From contig NZ_CP103289.1 of the NCBI RefSeq assembly GCF_024757985.1, positions 3,596,001-3,660,000 on the forward strand: 64,000 bases of DNA. Direction: 5' to 3'. Shown here one piece after another: positions 1 through 7,051 of the stretch. Position numbers and translations under genes: made by a program. The stretch comes from Cellulomonas sp. NS3 (GTDB taxonomy: Bacteria > Actinomycetota > Actinomycetes > Actinomycetales > Cellulomonadaceae). How positions within the stretch are numbered: the stretch's first letter is position 1; each line of letters begins with the position of its first letter. Below the pieces are notes generated by a model. That model did not search any database, had not been told where the DNA came from, and saw only the letters and a program-made list of their open reading frames with translations.

Positions 1-1926
1 CTCAGCTGGGAGGCGGCGTACGGCCGCGCGTACCAGATCCAGACGAGCGGCTCGGCGAGCGGCCCGTGGACGACGATCTACTCGACGACGACCGGGGACG
101 GCGGCACCGACACCCTCGCCGTCGACGGCAGCGGGCGCTACGTCCGCATGAACGGCACGGCTCGCGGCACCGGCTACGGCTACTCGCTGTGGGACTTCCA
201 GGTCCTCACCACCACCCCGACCGGCACCACGTGCGCCGCGCAGCCCACGGTCCCGGACTTCGGCCCGAACGTCCGCATCTTCGAGGACAGCACGCCCGAC
301 GCGACCATCCAGGCGTCGCTCAACCAGGTCTTCGAGGCGCAGAAGGACACCCAGGCCCACCAGTTCCACGACCGGCGCGACGCGCTGCTTTTCAAGCCCG
401 GCTCGTACGACGTCTACGCGAACATCGGCTTCAACACCTCGATCCAGGGCCTCGCGCAGAACCCCGACGGCGTCACCATCAACGGTGCCGTCACGGTCGA
501 CGCGTTCAACGCGAGCGATGCCGGCAACGCGACGCAGAACTTCTGGCGCAGCGCCGAGAACCTGACGATCAACACGAACGGCGGCCGCAACCGCTGGGGC
601 GTCTCCCAGGCCGCGCCGTTCCGCCGCATGAACGTCCTCGGCGGCCTCGACCTGTTCCCGGCGTCGTACGGCTGGTCCTCGGGCGGCTACATCTCCGACA
701 CCCGCGTGAGCGGCTCGGTCGAGTCGGCGTCGCAGCAGCAGTGGTTCACCATGAACAGCAACCTCGGCAGCTGGAGCGGCTCCAACTGGAACATGGTGTT
801 CTCCGGCGTCAACGGCGCCCCGGCGACCAACTTCTCCACCTCGCCGAGCGGCGTGCACCACACGAACGTCGGCAGCACGCCGACCTCGCGCGACGTCCCG
901 TACATCTACGTCGCGGGCAACGAGTACCGCCTGTTCCTGCCGGCGCTGCGCACCAACGCGAGCGGCGCGAGCTGGGCCGTCGGCGCTCCCACGCCCGGCT
1001 CGTCCGTGAGCTTCAGCCAGGTGTTCGTGGCCCGGCCGTCGGACAGCGCCGCGACCATCAACGCCCGCATCGCAGGCGGCTGCCACGTCGTCTTCACGCC
1101 GGGCATCTACAACCTCGACGCCCCGATCGTCGTGAACCGGGCCGACACGGTCCTGCTCGGCATGGGCTACGCCACGCTCGTCCCGCAGGGCGGCGTCACG
1201 GCCATCGCGGTCGGCGACGTCGACGGCGTCCGCGTCAAGGGCATGTTCATCGACGCCGGCACCACGAACAGCAACGCGCTCATGACGGTCGGCACCACCG
1301 CCGGGATCGGCACGAGCCGCGCCGCCAACCCCGTGACCGTCCAGGACGTGTTCTTCCGGATCGGCGGCCGCGTGGCCGGCAAGGCGACCAACTCGCTGAT
1401 CGTCAACAGCAGCAACACGATCGTCGACCACACCTGGATGTGGCGCGGGGACCACGGCAACGCGGGCACGATCGGCTGGACGATCAACACCGCCGACACC
1501 GGCCTCGTGGTCAACGGCAACGACGTGCTCGCGACCGGCCTGTTCGTCGAGCACTACCAGAAGTACGAGGTCATCTGGAACGGCCAGCGCGGCCGGGTCA
1601 TCTTCTTCCAGAACGAGAAGCCGTACGACCCGCCGAACCAGGCCGCGTGGATGAACGGCAGCCGCCAGGGCTACGCGTCCCTCAAGGTCGCGGACTCGGT
1701 CACGTCGTTCCGGGCGCAGGGCCTCGGCAGCTACGTGTTCTTCCAGGCCGACCCGTCGGTCAACCTGTTCCACACCTTCGAGGCGCCGGTGAACCCGAAC
1801 GTGCGCTTCGAGAACATGGCGGTCGTGTCGCTCGGCGGCGTGGGGAACATGTCCCATGTCATCAACGGCACGGGACCGGGGGTGAACAGCGGGACGATGA
1901 ACGCGTACCTGCTGAGCTACCCGTGA
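1..1926 (+). CDS. Secreted discoidin (F5/8C) plus beta-helix protein, 5' end outside window
   Basis: The open frame runs in from the left edge, so the start and any signal peptide are missing. The first ~65 visible residues (beginning LSWEAAYGRAYQIQTS, ending YGYSLWDFQV) are the C-terminal half of a coagulation-factor 5/8 type C carbohydrate-binding domain. After a short Thr/Pro linker comes a ~560-residue domain rich in Asn/Gly turns with repeated short strands (LTINTNGG, VTINGAV, VVNRADTVLLGMG, VRVKGMFIDAG), as in a right-handed parallel beta-helix of the pectate-lyase/GH55 type. Similar actinobacterial proteins are usually annotated only as F5/8-type or adenylyl-cyclase-like; I infer an extracellular polysaccharide-binding or -cleaving enzyme. 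I cannot assign catalytic residues or substrate. A strong hairpin terminator follows. Confidence 0.75.
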   Translation, partial: LSWEAAYGRAYQIQTSGSASGPWTTIYSTTTGDGGTDTLAVDGSGRYVRMNGTARGTGYGYSLWDFQVLTTTPTGTTCAAQPTVPDFGPNVRIFEDSTPDATIQASLNQVFEAQKDTQAHQFHDRRDALLFKPGSYDVYANIGFNTSIQGLAQNPDGVTINGAVTVDAFNASDAGNATQNFWRSAENLTINTNGGRNRWGVSQAAPFRRMNVLGGLDLFPASYGWSSGGYISDTRVSGSVESASQQQWFTMNSNLGSWSGSNWNMVFSGVNGAPATNFSTSPSGVHHTNVGSTPTSRDVPYIYVAGNEYRLFLPALRTNASGASWAVGAPTPGSSVSFSQVFVARPSDSAATINARIAGGCHVVFTPGIYNLDAPIVVNRADTVLLGMGYATLVPQGGVTAIAVGDVDGVRVKGMFIDAGTTNSNALMTVGTTAGIGTSRAANPVTVQDVFFRIGGRVAGKATNSLIVNSSNTIVDHTWMWRGDHGNAGTIGWTINTADTGLVVNGNDVLATGLFVEHYQKYEVIWNGQRGRVIFFQNEKPYDPPNQAAWMNGSRQGYASLKVADSVTSFRAQGLGSYVFFQADPSVNLFHTFEAPVNPNVRFENMAVVSLGGVGNMSHVINGTGPGVNSGTMNAYLLSYP

Positions 1927-1972
1927 CGGCTACCGCCCCGGGGACTCCGCCTCTGTAGGTCCGCACACCACG

Positions 1973-2009
1973 CACGCCGGCCGGCCCGTCTGACGGGTCG
2001 GCCGGCGTG
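1973..2009 (+). terminator. Strong hairpin downstream of the discoidin/beta-helix gene
   Basis: Arms 1973-1990 and 1992-2009 are complementary over 18 bp with one mismatch, starting 46 bases after the stop codon. There is no long T-run, as is usual in this GC range. The rest of the 1927-2230 gap shows no convincing gene; it ends in the ribosome binding site of the next CDS. Confidence 0.75.
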
Positions 2010-2230
2010 TCGTGCCGCGGCCCTCGAGGTGATCGCTTCCCGGGCCGCTCGACGACCGGCCTGGCGACCCGGCTCCTCACGACCGGGCCACCTCGCCTCG
2101 CCGGGAGCCGTCGCCGGTGCACGAGGAGGCGGGCCGACGGCGCGACCCTTGACTCCCCGAGGACGCGCGCGGAGCGTCGGACGTGGCCGCGGCCCGTCGG
2201 CCACAGGTCCGACCGGAGCCAGGAGTCCTC

Positions 2231-2755
2231 ATGCGCAAACCGCTCGCAGCCGCCATCACGGCGACCCTCGCCGCCGTCACGCTCACCGGCGCCGCCCTCG
2301 GAGGCGACACTCTCGACCGGGCTCAGGGACGCGACCGCACCCTCGCGTTCGACGTCCAGTTCTCCGGCTTCTTCCTGCTCGACTTCGGCCCCGACGGCGT
2401 CCGCGAGGTCACGTCGATCACCGACCCGGACCTCAGCCCCAGCCGGGGCGACCAGATCGTCTTCGAGGACACCCTGCTGCGCGGCGGCCGGGAGGTCGGC
2501 GCGGGCGGAGGGACCTGCACGGTCACCGCCGTCGTCCCCGCCGACCCGCCGCTCGCCCTGGCGTGCCAGGTCAGCTACCAGCTGCCAGGCGGGCAGATCA
2601 CCGCCCAGGGCCGCGCGTCGAACGCCCCGGTGAAGACGCTCGCGGTCGTCGGCGGCACCGGGAGGTACGTCGGCGCGAGCGGCGAGCTCGTGCTGACCGA
2701 GCTCGGCAACGCGGAGAACACCGGGCGGCTGGTGATCACGCTCGGGCGGCGGTGA
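2231..2755 (+). CDS. Small secreted barrel protein, allene-oxide-cyclase/dirigent-like
   Basis: 174 residues. The ATG at 2231 has AGGAG five bases upstream and gives a signal peptide (MRKPLAAAITATLAAVTLTGAA); an upstream in-frame ATG at 2183 would hide it. The mature part has the pattern of the dirigent/allene oxide cyclase-like barrel: DVQFSGFFLLDFG, a QIVFEDTLLRGGREVG strand with a following GTCTV, and the characteristic VVGGTGRYVGASGELVLTEL near the C-terminus. Two cysteines (in GGTCTV and LACQV) could form a disulfide after export. Bacterial members have no settled activity. It stands alone, between a terminator and a tRNA gene of opposite orientation. Confidence 0.7.
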   Translation: MRKPLAAAITATLAAVTLTGAALGGDTLDRAQGRDRTLAFDVQFSGFFLLDFGPDGVREVTSITDPDLSPSRGDQIVFEDTLLRGGREVGAGGGTCTVTAVVPADPPLALACQVSYQLPGGQITAQGRASNAPVKTLAVVGGTGRYVGASGELVLTELGNAENTGRLVITLGRR

Positions 2756-2820
2756 CGCGAGCCGGCCTGATCCGCGGGCGATGCCTCGAACGGCTCCCGC
2801 GGGGGGCCCGGAACGAGAAC

Positions 2821-2849
2821 GGCCCCCGGCGCTCAGGGCACCGGGGGCC
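2821..2849. terminator. Hairpin between the barrel-protein gene and tRNA-Ala
   Basis: GGCCCCCGG (2821-2829) and CCGGGGGCC (2841-2849) are perfect inverted repeats with an 11-base loop. The hairpin lies between two convergent units, so it can stop the plus-strand gene and act as the 3' hairpin of the minus-strand tRNA transcript. Confidence 0.65.
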
Positions 2850-2857
2850 GATCGTCG

Positions 2858-2932
<75 letters not shown>

Positions 2933-3040
2933 TCGAGCGGGCTCAACCTTAGCCCAGGACGGCCCCGGACGTGAAATCGAGCCCGCGGCGCGCCGCCCCG
3001 CGGCCGAGCACCGGCCGGACCCGACCGGCGAGCCCGACGC

Positions 3041-4237
3041 TCACTCCCCCGCGGCCCGTCGGCGCGCGAGGATCTCGTCAAGGTTCATCGACCCGGTCGT
3101 CGCGGCGGGCGGTTCGAGCGGGGCCCGCTCGTCCGCACGCGCGGCCGGACCGGACTCGGCGGCGGGCACCTCGACGCGCGTCGGAGCGGACTCGGCGGCC
3201 GCGGCCGTCGACCCCTCGACGTCCCCGAGCGGTGCCGGCTCGCGGCGCGGGGCCGCGGCCTTGGTCGTGTACGTCGGGCGCGGCACGGGCACGGGCGACC
3301 ACGGTTCGCCGTCGGCCTGCTCCGCAACAGCGCCAGGCGCCACGGCCGGCTGCGCGCCGGTGTCGGTCTTCTTGACCACCGGGATCGCACCCGTCGCCGG
3401 GCGGCCCGCGGAGGACATCGGCGCCCGTGCCGCCGTCGTGCCCTCGACGCTGTCGACGATGCGCGCGAATACCTCGGTGTGCGCCTCGGACGGGTGCACC
3501 GCACGCCCCTTGACGCCCGACCCCTTGCCCGCGGAGGCAGAGGACGCACCCGCGGCCCCGCGCGCCGGCGCAGCAGCCGGCGGGTTCCGCACGAGCGGCA
3601 CCGAGCCGGTCGCGGGCGGCGCCTCGTGCCGTCGGAGCTCCCACTCGGCGTCGGCGGCACGCCCCGCGAGCACGGCACGCCGGCCGAGCACGAGAACCCC
3701 CCCGAGCAGCACCGACGGCACGATGCCGGCGACGACCGTCACGGCGGTCAGGCCGACGACGGTCCACCCGGCGGCGGTCGCGACGAGCAGCGCGAGGGCG
3801 AGCACGGCGCGGCGGCGCGCGGCGGCACCACGGCGGGCGACGGCGGCGGCGTGCGCGGCACGACGCTGGGCGGCCCGCCGTGCGGCGTCCGCGCTGATCC
3901 TGTCCTGCGTCCCGTGCGGTCGATCCACGGTCGTGCCTCCGCCTCTGCCGGCTGTCAGGAGCGGGACACCCCGGCTGGGGGTGAGGAGCCCGACTCTCTT
4001 CTCCGTCGTCGGGCCGCAGTCGGCGCCCGCTCCCGCCCGGGCCGCCGCCTCCGCGTCCCGCCGCGCCTCCCGGCCTCGTGGGCCGGTGACGGCGAGCACG
4101 CGCAGCGCCCCGGAGAAACGATCGTCCGCCCGCGACTCGAGCAGCTGTTGCCGGTACCGCAGCTTGTGCGGCACCAGGTACGCGATCCACAGGGTGGTCA
4201 TCGCGAGGGCGACCACGCCGGTGGGTTCCAAGTTCAC
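3041..4237 (-). CDS. sepX: Divisome membrane protein SepX/GlpR
   Basis: 398 residues from a GTG at 4237. Residues ~5-22 form one membrane helix, followed by a short basic segment (PHKLRYRQQLLESR) and two closely spaced helices at ~144-186, then a long Ala/Pro/Thr/Glu-rich tail. This layout, and its place three genes along from a gephyrin-like glp with rimJ between, match SepX of Streptomyces and GlpR of Corynebacterium, the membrane receptor that Glp binds at the divisome. The family connection comes from context and topology rather than strong motifs. The gene is separated from rimJ by ~150 bases and may have its own promoter. The tail is likely disordered. Confidence 0.8.
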   Translation of the reverse strand: MNLEPTGVVALAMTTLWIAYLVPHKLRYRQQLLESRADDRFSGALRVLAVTGPRGREARRDAEAAARAGAGADCGPTTEKRVGLLTPSRGVPLLTAGRGGGTTVDRPHGTQDRISADAARRAAQRRAAHAAAVARRGAAARRRAVLALALLVATAAGWTVVGLTAVTVVAGIVPSVLLGGVLVLGRRAVLAGRAADAEWELRRHEAPPATGSVPLVRNPPAAAPARGAAGASSASAGKGSGVKGRAVHPSEAHTEVFARIVDSVEGTTAARAPMSSAGRPATGAIPVVKKTDTGAQPAVAPGAVAEQADGEPWSPVPVPRPTYTTKAAAPRREPAPLGDVEGSTAAAAESAPTRVEVPAAESGPAARADERAPLEPPAATTGSMNLDEILARRRAAGE

Positions 4238-4388
4238 GTCACGACGGTAGGCGCACCGGCGCCCCGCCCTCGGGACGCGCCTGCGGCGTGTCGGCCTTGA
4301 CCTCCACGCAGATGTCCCTTCTGTCCCGTAGTGCGTCGTCGAGGTGCCGCCTCGCGGCCCGCGTGCCGGCGAGGCGCATACCCGCCGG

Positions 4389-4982
4389 TCAGCGGCGCGC
4401 GCGCCACCGGGCGAGCAGACCCTCGGGCACGTCCTCGACCGTGAGCGCGAACGTCCGGTGGTCGCACCAGGCGCTGCCGATGTGCAGGTACTTCTCGCGC
4501 AGCCCCTCGTCGCGGAACCCGAGCTTCTCGACGACGCGCAGCGACGGCGCGTTCTCCGGGCGGATGTTGACCTCGACGCGGTGCAGCCCGACGGGCCCGA
4601 AGCAGTGGTCCGTCGCGAGCGCGACCGCGGTCGGCATGATGCCGCGACCGGCGACGTCGCGGGACACCCAGTACCCGACGGCCGCCGAGCACAGCGAGCC
4701 GTAGGTGATGCTCGAGACGGTGAGCTGGCCGACGAGCCGGTCCTGGTAGTCGATCGCGAACGGCAGCGCCGCGCCCGTGCGCGCCTGCCGGTTGAGCGCG
4801 CGCACGAACTCCCCGAACGTCGGCCGGGGACCCAGCACCGGGACGGGCGACGTCGCGTCCCACGGCTCGAGCCACGTCGCGTTCGCCGCGCGCAGCGCCA
4901 TCCACGCCCCCTGGTCGCGCCTCCGCAGCGGGCGCAACCGCACGTCGCCGTCGGCCAGGACGACGGGCCAGCCTGCTGCCAT
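4389..4982 (-). CDS. rimJ: RimJ/RimL-type GNAT N-acetyltransferase
   Basis: 197 residues. The ATG at 4982 overlaps the glp stop as TGATG, so translation is coupled. The fold is GNAT: N-terminal VRLRPLRRRDQGAW, the central strand GYWVSRDVAGRGIMPTAV (Q/RxxGxG-type acetyl-CoA loop in the form RDVAGRG), HRVEVNIRPENAPSLRVVEKLGFRDEG, and REKYLHIGSAWCDHRTFAL at the end, all typical of ribosomal-protein-alanine acetyltransferases. The same position next to glp and glpR is occupied by Rv0995 in M. tuberculosis. Its substrate may not be a ribosomal protein; the persistent pairing with glp and sepX hints at a role near the divisome, which is inference. Confidence 0.85.
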   Translation of the reverse strand: MAAGWPVVLADGDVRLRPLRRRDQGAWMALRAANATWLEPWDATSPVPVLGPRPTFGEFVRALNRQARTGAALPFAIDYQDRLVGQLTVSSITYGSLCSAAVGYWVSRDVAGRGIMPTAVALATDHCFGPVGLHRVEVNIRPENAPSLRVVEKLGFRDEGLREKYLHIGSAWCDHRTFALTVEDVPEGLLARWRARR

Positions 4983-6220
4983 CAGCCCTCCAGCACCAGG
5001 CAGTGCACGCGCTGGCCAGGGCGGACCGCGAGGTCCTGCTCGCCGACGACCGCGAGCGCGTTCGCCCGGGCGAGCGCCGCGACGGACACCACGGACGGGT
5101 CGCCGACGGGGCTCACCTGGTAGCCCTCGTCGGGCGAGCCGACGACGACCGCGGGCACGAACTGGCGCATCCCGGCGGGCGACGTCCAGCCCGTCGTGGC
5201 GGTCGCGGTGACCGACGGGCGGAACAGCTCGGGGTGCCCGGCCATCGCGCGCAGCGCCGGGCGCACGAACACCTCGAACGACACCTGGGCCGCGACGGGG
5301 TGACCCTGGAGCGCGAAGAGCGGCACGGCGCCGTCGCCCCCGAGCCCGCCGCCGACCGTCCCGAAGCCGTGCCGGTGCCCGGGCGTCATCGCGACGTTGT
5401 CGAAGCGGACCGTGCCGAGGGGCGCGAGCACGTCCTTGACGGTGTCGCGCGCGTACTCGCTGAGCCCGCCGGTCGTGAGCATGAGGTCGGCCCGCACGAG
5501 CTGGTCCTCGAGGGCCTCGCGCAGCGCGACGCGCTCGTCGCCGATGATCCCGACGCGACGCGCCGCAGCCCCCGTGTCGCGCACCGCGGCCTCGAGCCAG
5601 TGCCCGTTCGCCTCGTAGACCGACCCGTCGCGCTGCGGCGAGCCGGGCTCGACGAGCTCGTCCCCGATCGAGACGAGGACGACGCGCGGCGTGGGGTGCA
5701 CGCGCAGCCGTCCCCGGCCGAGCGCCGCGGCGACCGCGAGCTGGCGGGCGCCGAGCCGGGTGCCGGCGGCGATGAGGACGTCGCCCGACCGCACGTCGGA
5801 GCCGACCTCGCGGATGTGCTGACCCGCGCGCGCGATGCGCTGGAACGACACGCGCGCCGTGCCGTGGTCCGTCTCCTCGACGGGGACGACCGCGTCCGCG
5901 CCGGTCGGCAGCGGCGCACCCGAGGCGACCCGGACGGCCTGGCCGGGCGCGAGGCGCAGCGGCGCGGTGGCACCCGCGAGGACGTCGTGCGCGACGGGCA
6001 TGCTCTGCACCGCGCCCCCCGCGTCCAGCGCGAGCACGGTGTCCTGGGCGGCGACGGCGTACCCGTCGCGCTCCGCGAGCCGCAGCGCGGGGACGTCGAC
6101 GGACGCCACGACGTCGGCGGCGAGGATGCACCCGACCGCGTCGGCGAGCACGACGTCGAGCGGGGCGACCGGGCCCACGGCGGCGAGCACCGCCGCCAGG
6201 TGGTCCTGGACGGATCTCAT
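4982..6220 (-). CDS. glp: Gephyrin-like molybdotransferase Glp (MoeA family)
   Basis: 412 residues with the MoeA domain order: N-terminal VQDHLAAVL...DGYAV, a GxxLPTGADAVVPVEET strand, the IREVGSDVRSGDVLIAAG beta-hairpin, the Rossmann-like VSIGDELVEPG and TTGGLSEYARDTVKDVL (molybdopterin-binding domain), then PGHRHGFG and a C-terminal barrel. In molybdenum-inserting MoeA the PG loop reads PGKP with a catalytic lysine; here it reads PGHR, so the lysine is missing. Corynebacterial Glp works in cell division by binding FtsZ and the receptor GlpR, and this locus keeps glp-rimJ-sepX together. I favour the divisome role, with molybdotransferase activity uncertain. Confidence 0.85.
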   Translation of the reverse strand: MRSVQDHLAAVLAAVGPVAPLDVVLADAVGCILAADVVASVDVPALRLAERDGYAVAAQDTVLALDAGGAVQSMPVAHDVLAGATAPLRLAPGQAVRVASGAPLPTGADAVVPVEETDHGTARVSFQRIARAGQHIREVGSDVRSGDVLIAAGTRLGARQLAVAAALGRGRLRVHPTPRVVLVSIGDELVEPGSPQRDGSVYEANGHWLEAAVRDTGAAARRVGIIGDERVALREALEDQLVRADLMLTTGGLSEYARDTVKDVLAPLGTVRFDNVAMTPGHRHGFGTVGGGLGGDGAVPLFALQGHPVAAQVSFEVFVRPALRAMAGHPELFRPSVTATATTGWTSPAGMRQFVPAVVVGSPDEGYQVSPVGDPSVVSVAALARANALAVVGEQDLAVRPGQRVHCLVLEG

Positions 6221-6341
6221 GCCCGCATTGTGCCGTGCCCCACGGTCGCCCGGGTCGCGGCGGTGCCGTGTCCACGCCGTGTCGGACGCGAGTTCAGGGG
6301 CACGTCACAGGATCTCCACCCTCGCGATCCCCCCAGGAAGT

Positions 6342-6353
6342 GCAAACGTTTGC
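6342..6353. promoter_or_regulatory. Perfect palindrome GCAAACGTTTGC, LacI/cre-type operator
   Basis: The 12-bp perfect palindrome sits 13 bases before the ATG of the 5-formyl-THF cyclo-ligase gene. With its flanks it matches the LacI-family/cre pattern TGNAANCGNTTNCA at all but the last base. It also lies in the 146-bp gap shared with the divergent glp. A regulator bound here would block initiation of the folate gene. Confidence 0.55.
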
Positions 6354-6366
6354 CACACTGGTCCCC

Positions 6367-7044
6367 ATGCGCAGCGCTGCTCAGCCTTATCCGCACGCCT
6401 CTGACGGCACGGAGATCGAGGACCTGAAGGACGCCCTGCGCCGTTCGATCCGCCAGGCGCGCACCACCCGCTCCCCCCGACGACGCACCGAGGCGGGCCT
6501 CGCTCTCGCCGACGTCGTCGAGACCATCCCGGAGATCGCCGAGGCCTCCTGCGTGTCGGTCTACGCGTCCCGCCCCGGCGAGCCGGACACGGGCCCGCTG
6601 CTCGATCGCCTCGCCGCGCGCGGCGTCCGTGTGCTGCTGCCGGTGCTCGGCACGGGCCTGCAGCGCGACTGGGCCGAGTACGCCGGGGCCGACGACCTGC
6701 GTCAGCGCGCCCCCGGTCGACCGCCCGAGCCCGGGACCCCGCCGCTCGGGGCCGAGGCGATCGCCGACGCCGAGGTCGTCGTCGCCCCGGCGCTCGCCGT
6801 GGACACGCACGGGACGCGGCTCGGCCAGGGCGGCGGCTGGTACGACCGCGCGCTGCTGCACGCACGCCCCGGGGTCCGCGTCGTCGCGCTCGTGTTCCCC
6901 GAGGAGCTCTACGACGCCGACGTCCGCCCGCTGCCCCGCGAGGCGCACGACCGCACGGTCGACGCCGTCGCGACCCCCGAGCGCTGGCAGTGCCTGCGCA
7001 CCGAGGACGCGGGGCGGCACGCGCCCCTGCGCCCCGTCGACTGA
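6367..7044 (+). CDS. 5-formyltetrahydrofolate cyclo-ligase
   Basis: 225 residues from the ATG at 6367; upstream in-frame starts run through the operator and are unlikely. The enzyme converts 5-formyl-THF to 5,10-methenyl-THF with ATP hydrolysis, recycling folate storage forms. Family motifs: N-terminal basic helix LKDALRRSIRQARTTRSPRRR, SVYASRPGEPDTGPLLDRL, VLLPVLG, VVVAPALAVDTHGTRLGQGGGWYDRALL (the diagnostic ATP/substrate loop) and HDRTVDAVATPER at the end. M. tuberculosis has the orthologue (Rv0992c) beside the same neighbours. Here galU, which usually lies between this gene and glp, is absent. It converges on the acylase gene with only seven bases between stops. Confidence 0.9.
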   Translation: MRSAAQPYPHASDGTEIEDLKDALRRSIRQARTTRSPRRRTEAGLALADVVETIPEIAEASCVSVYASRPGEPDTGPLLDRLAARGVRVLLPVLGTGLQRDWAEYAGADDLRQRAPGRPPEPGTPPLGAEAIADAEVVVAPALAVDTHGTRLGQGGGWYDRALLHARPGVRVVALVFPEELYDADVRPLPREAHDRTVDAVATPERWQCLRTEDAGRHAPLRPVD

Positions 7045-7051
7045 CGCCAGC

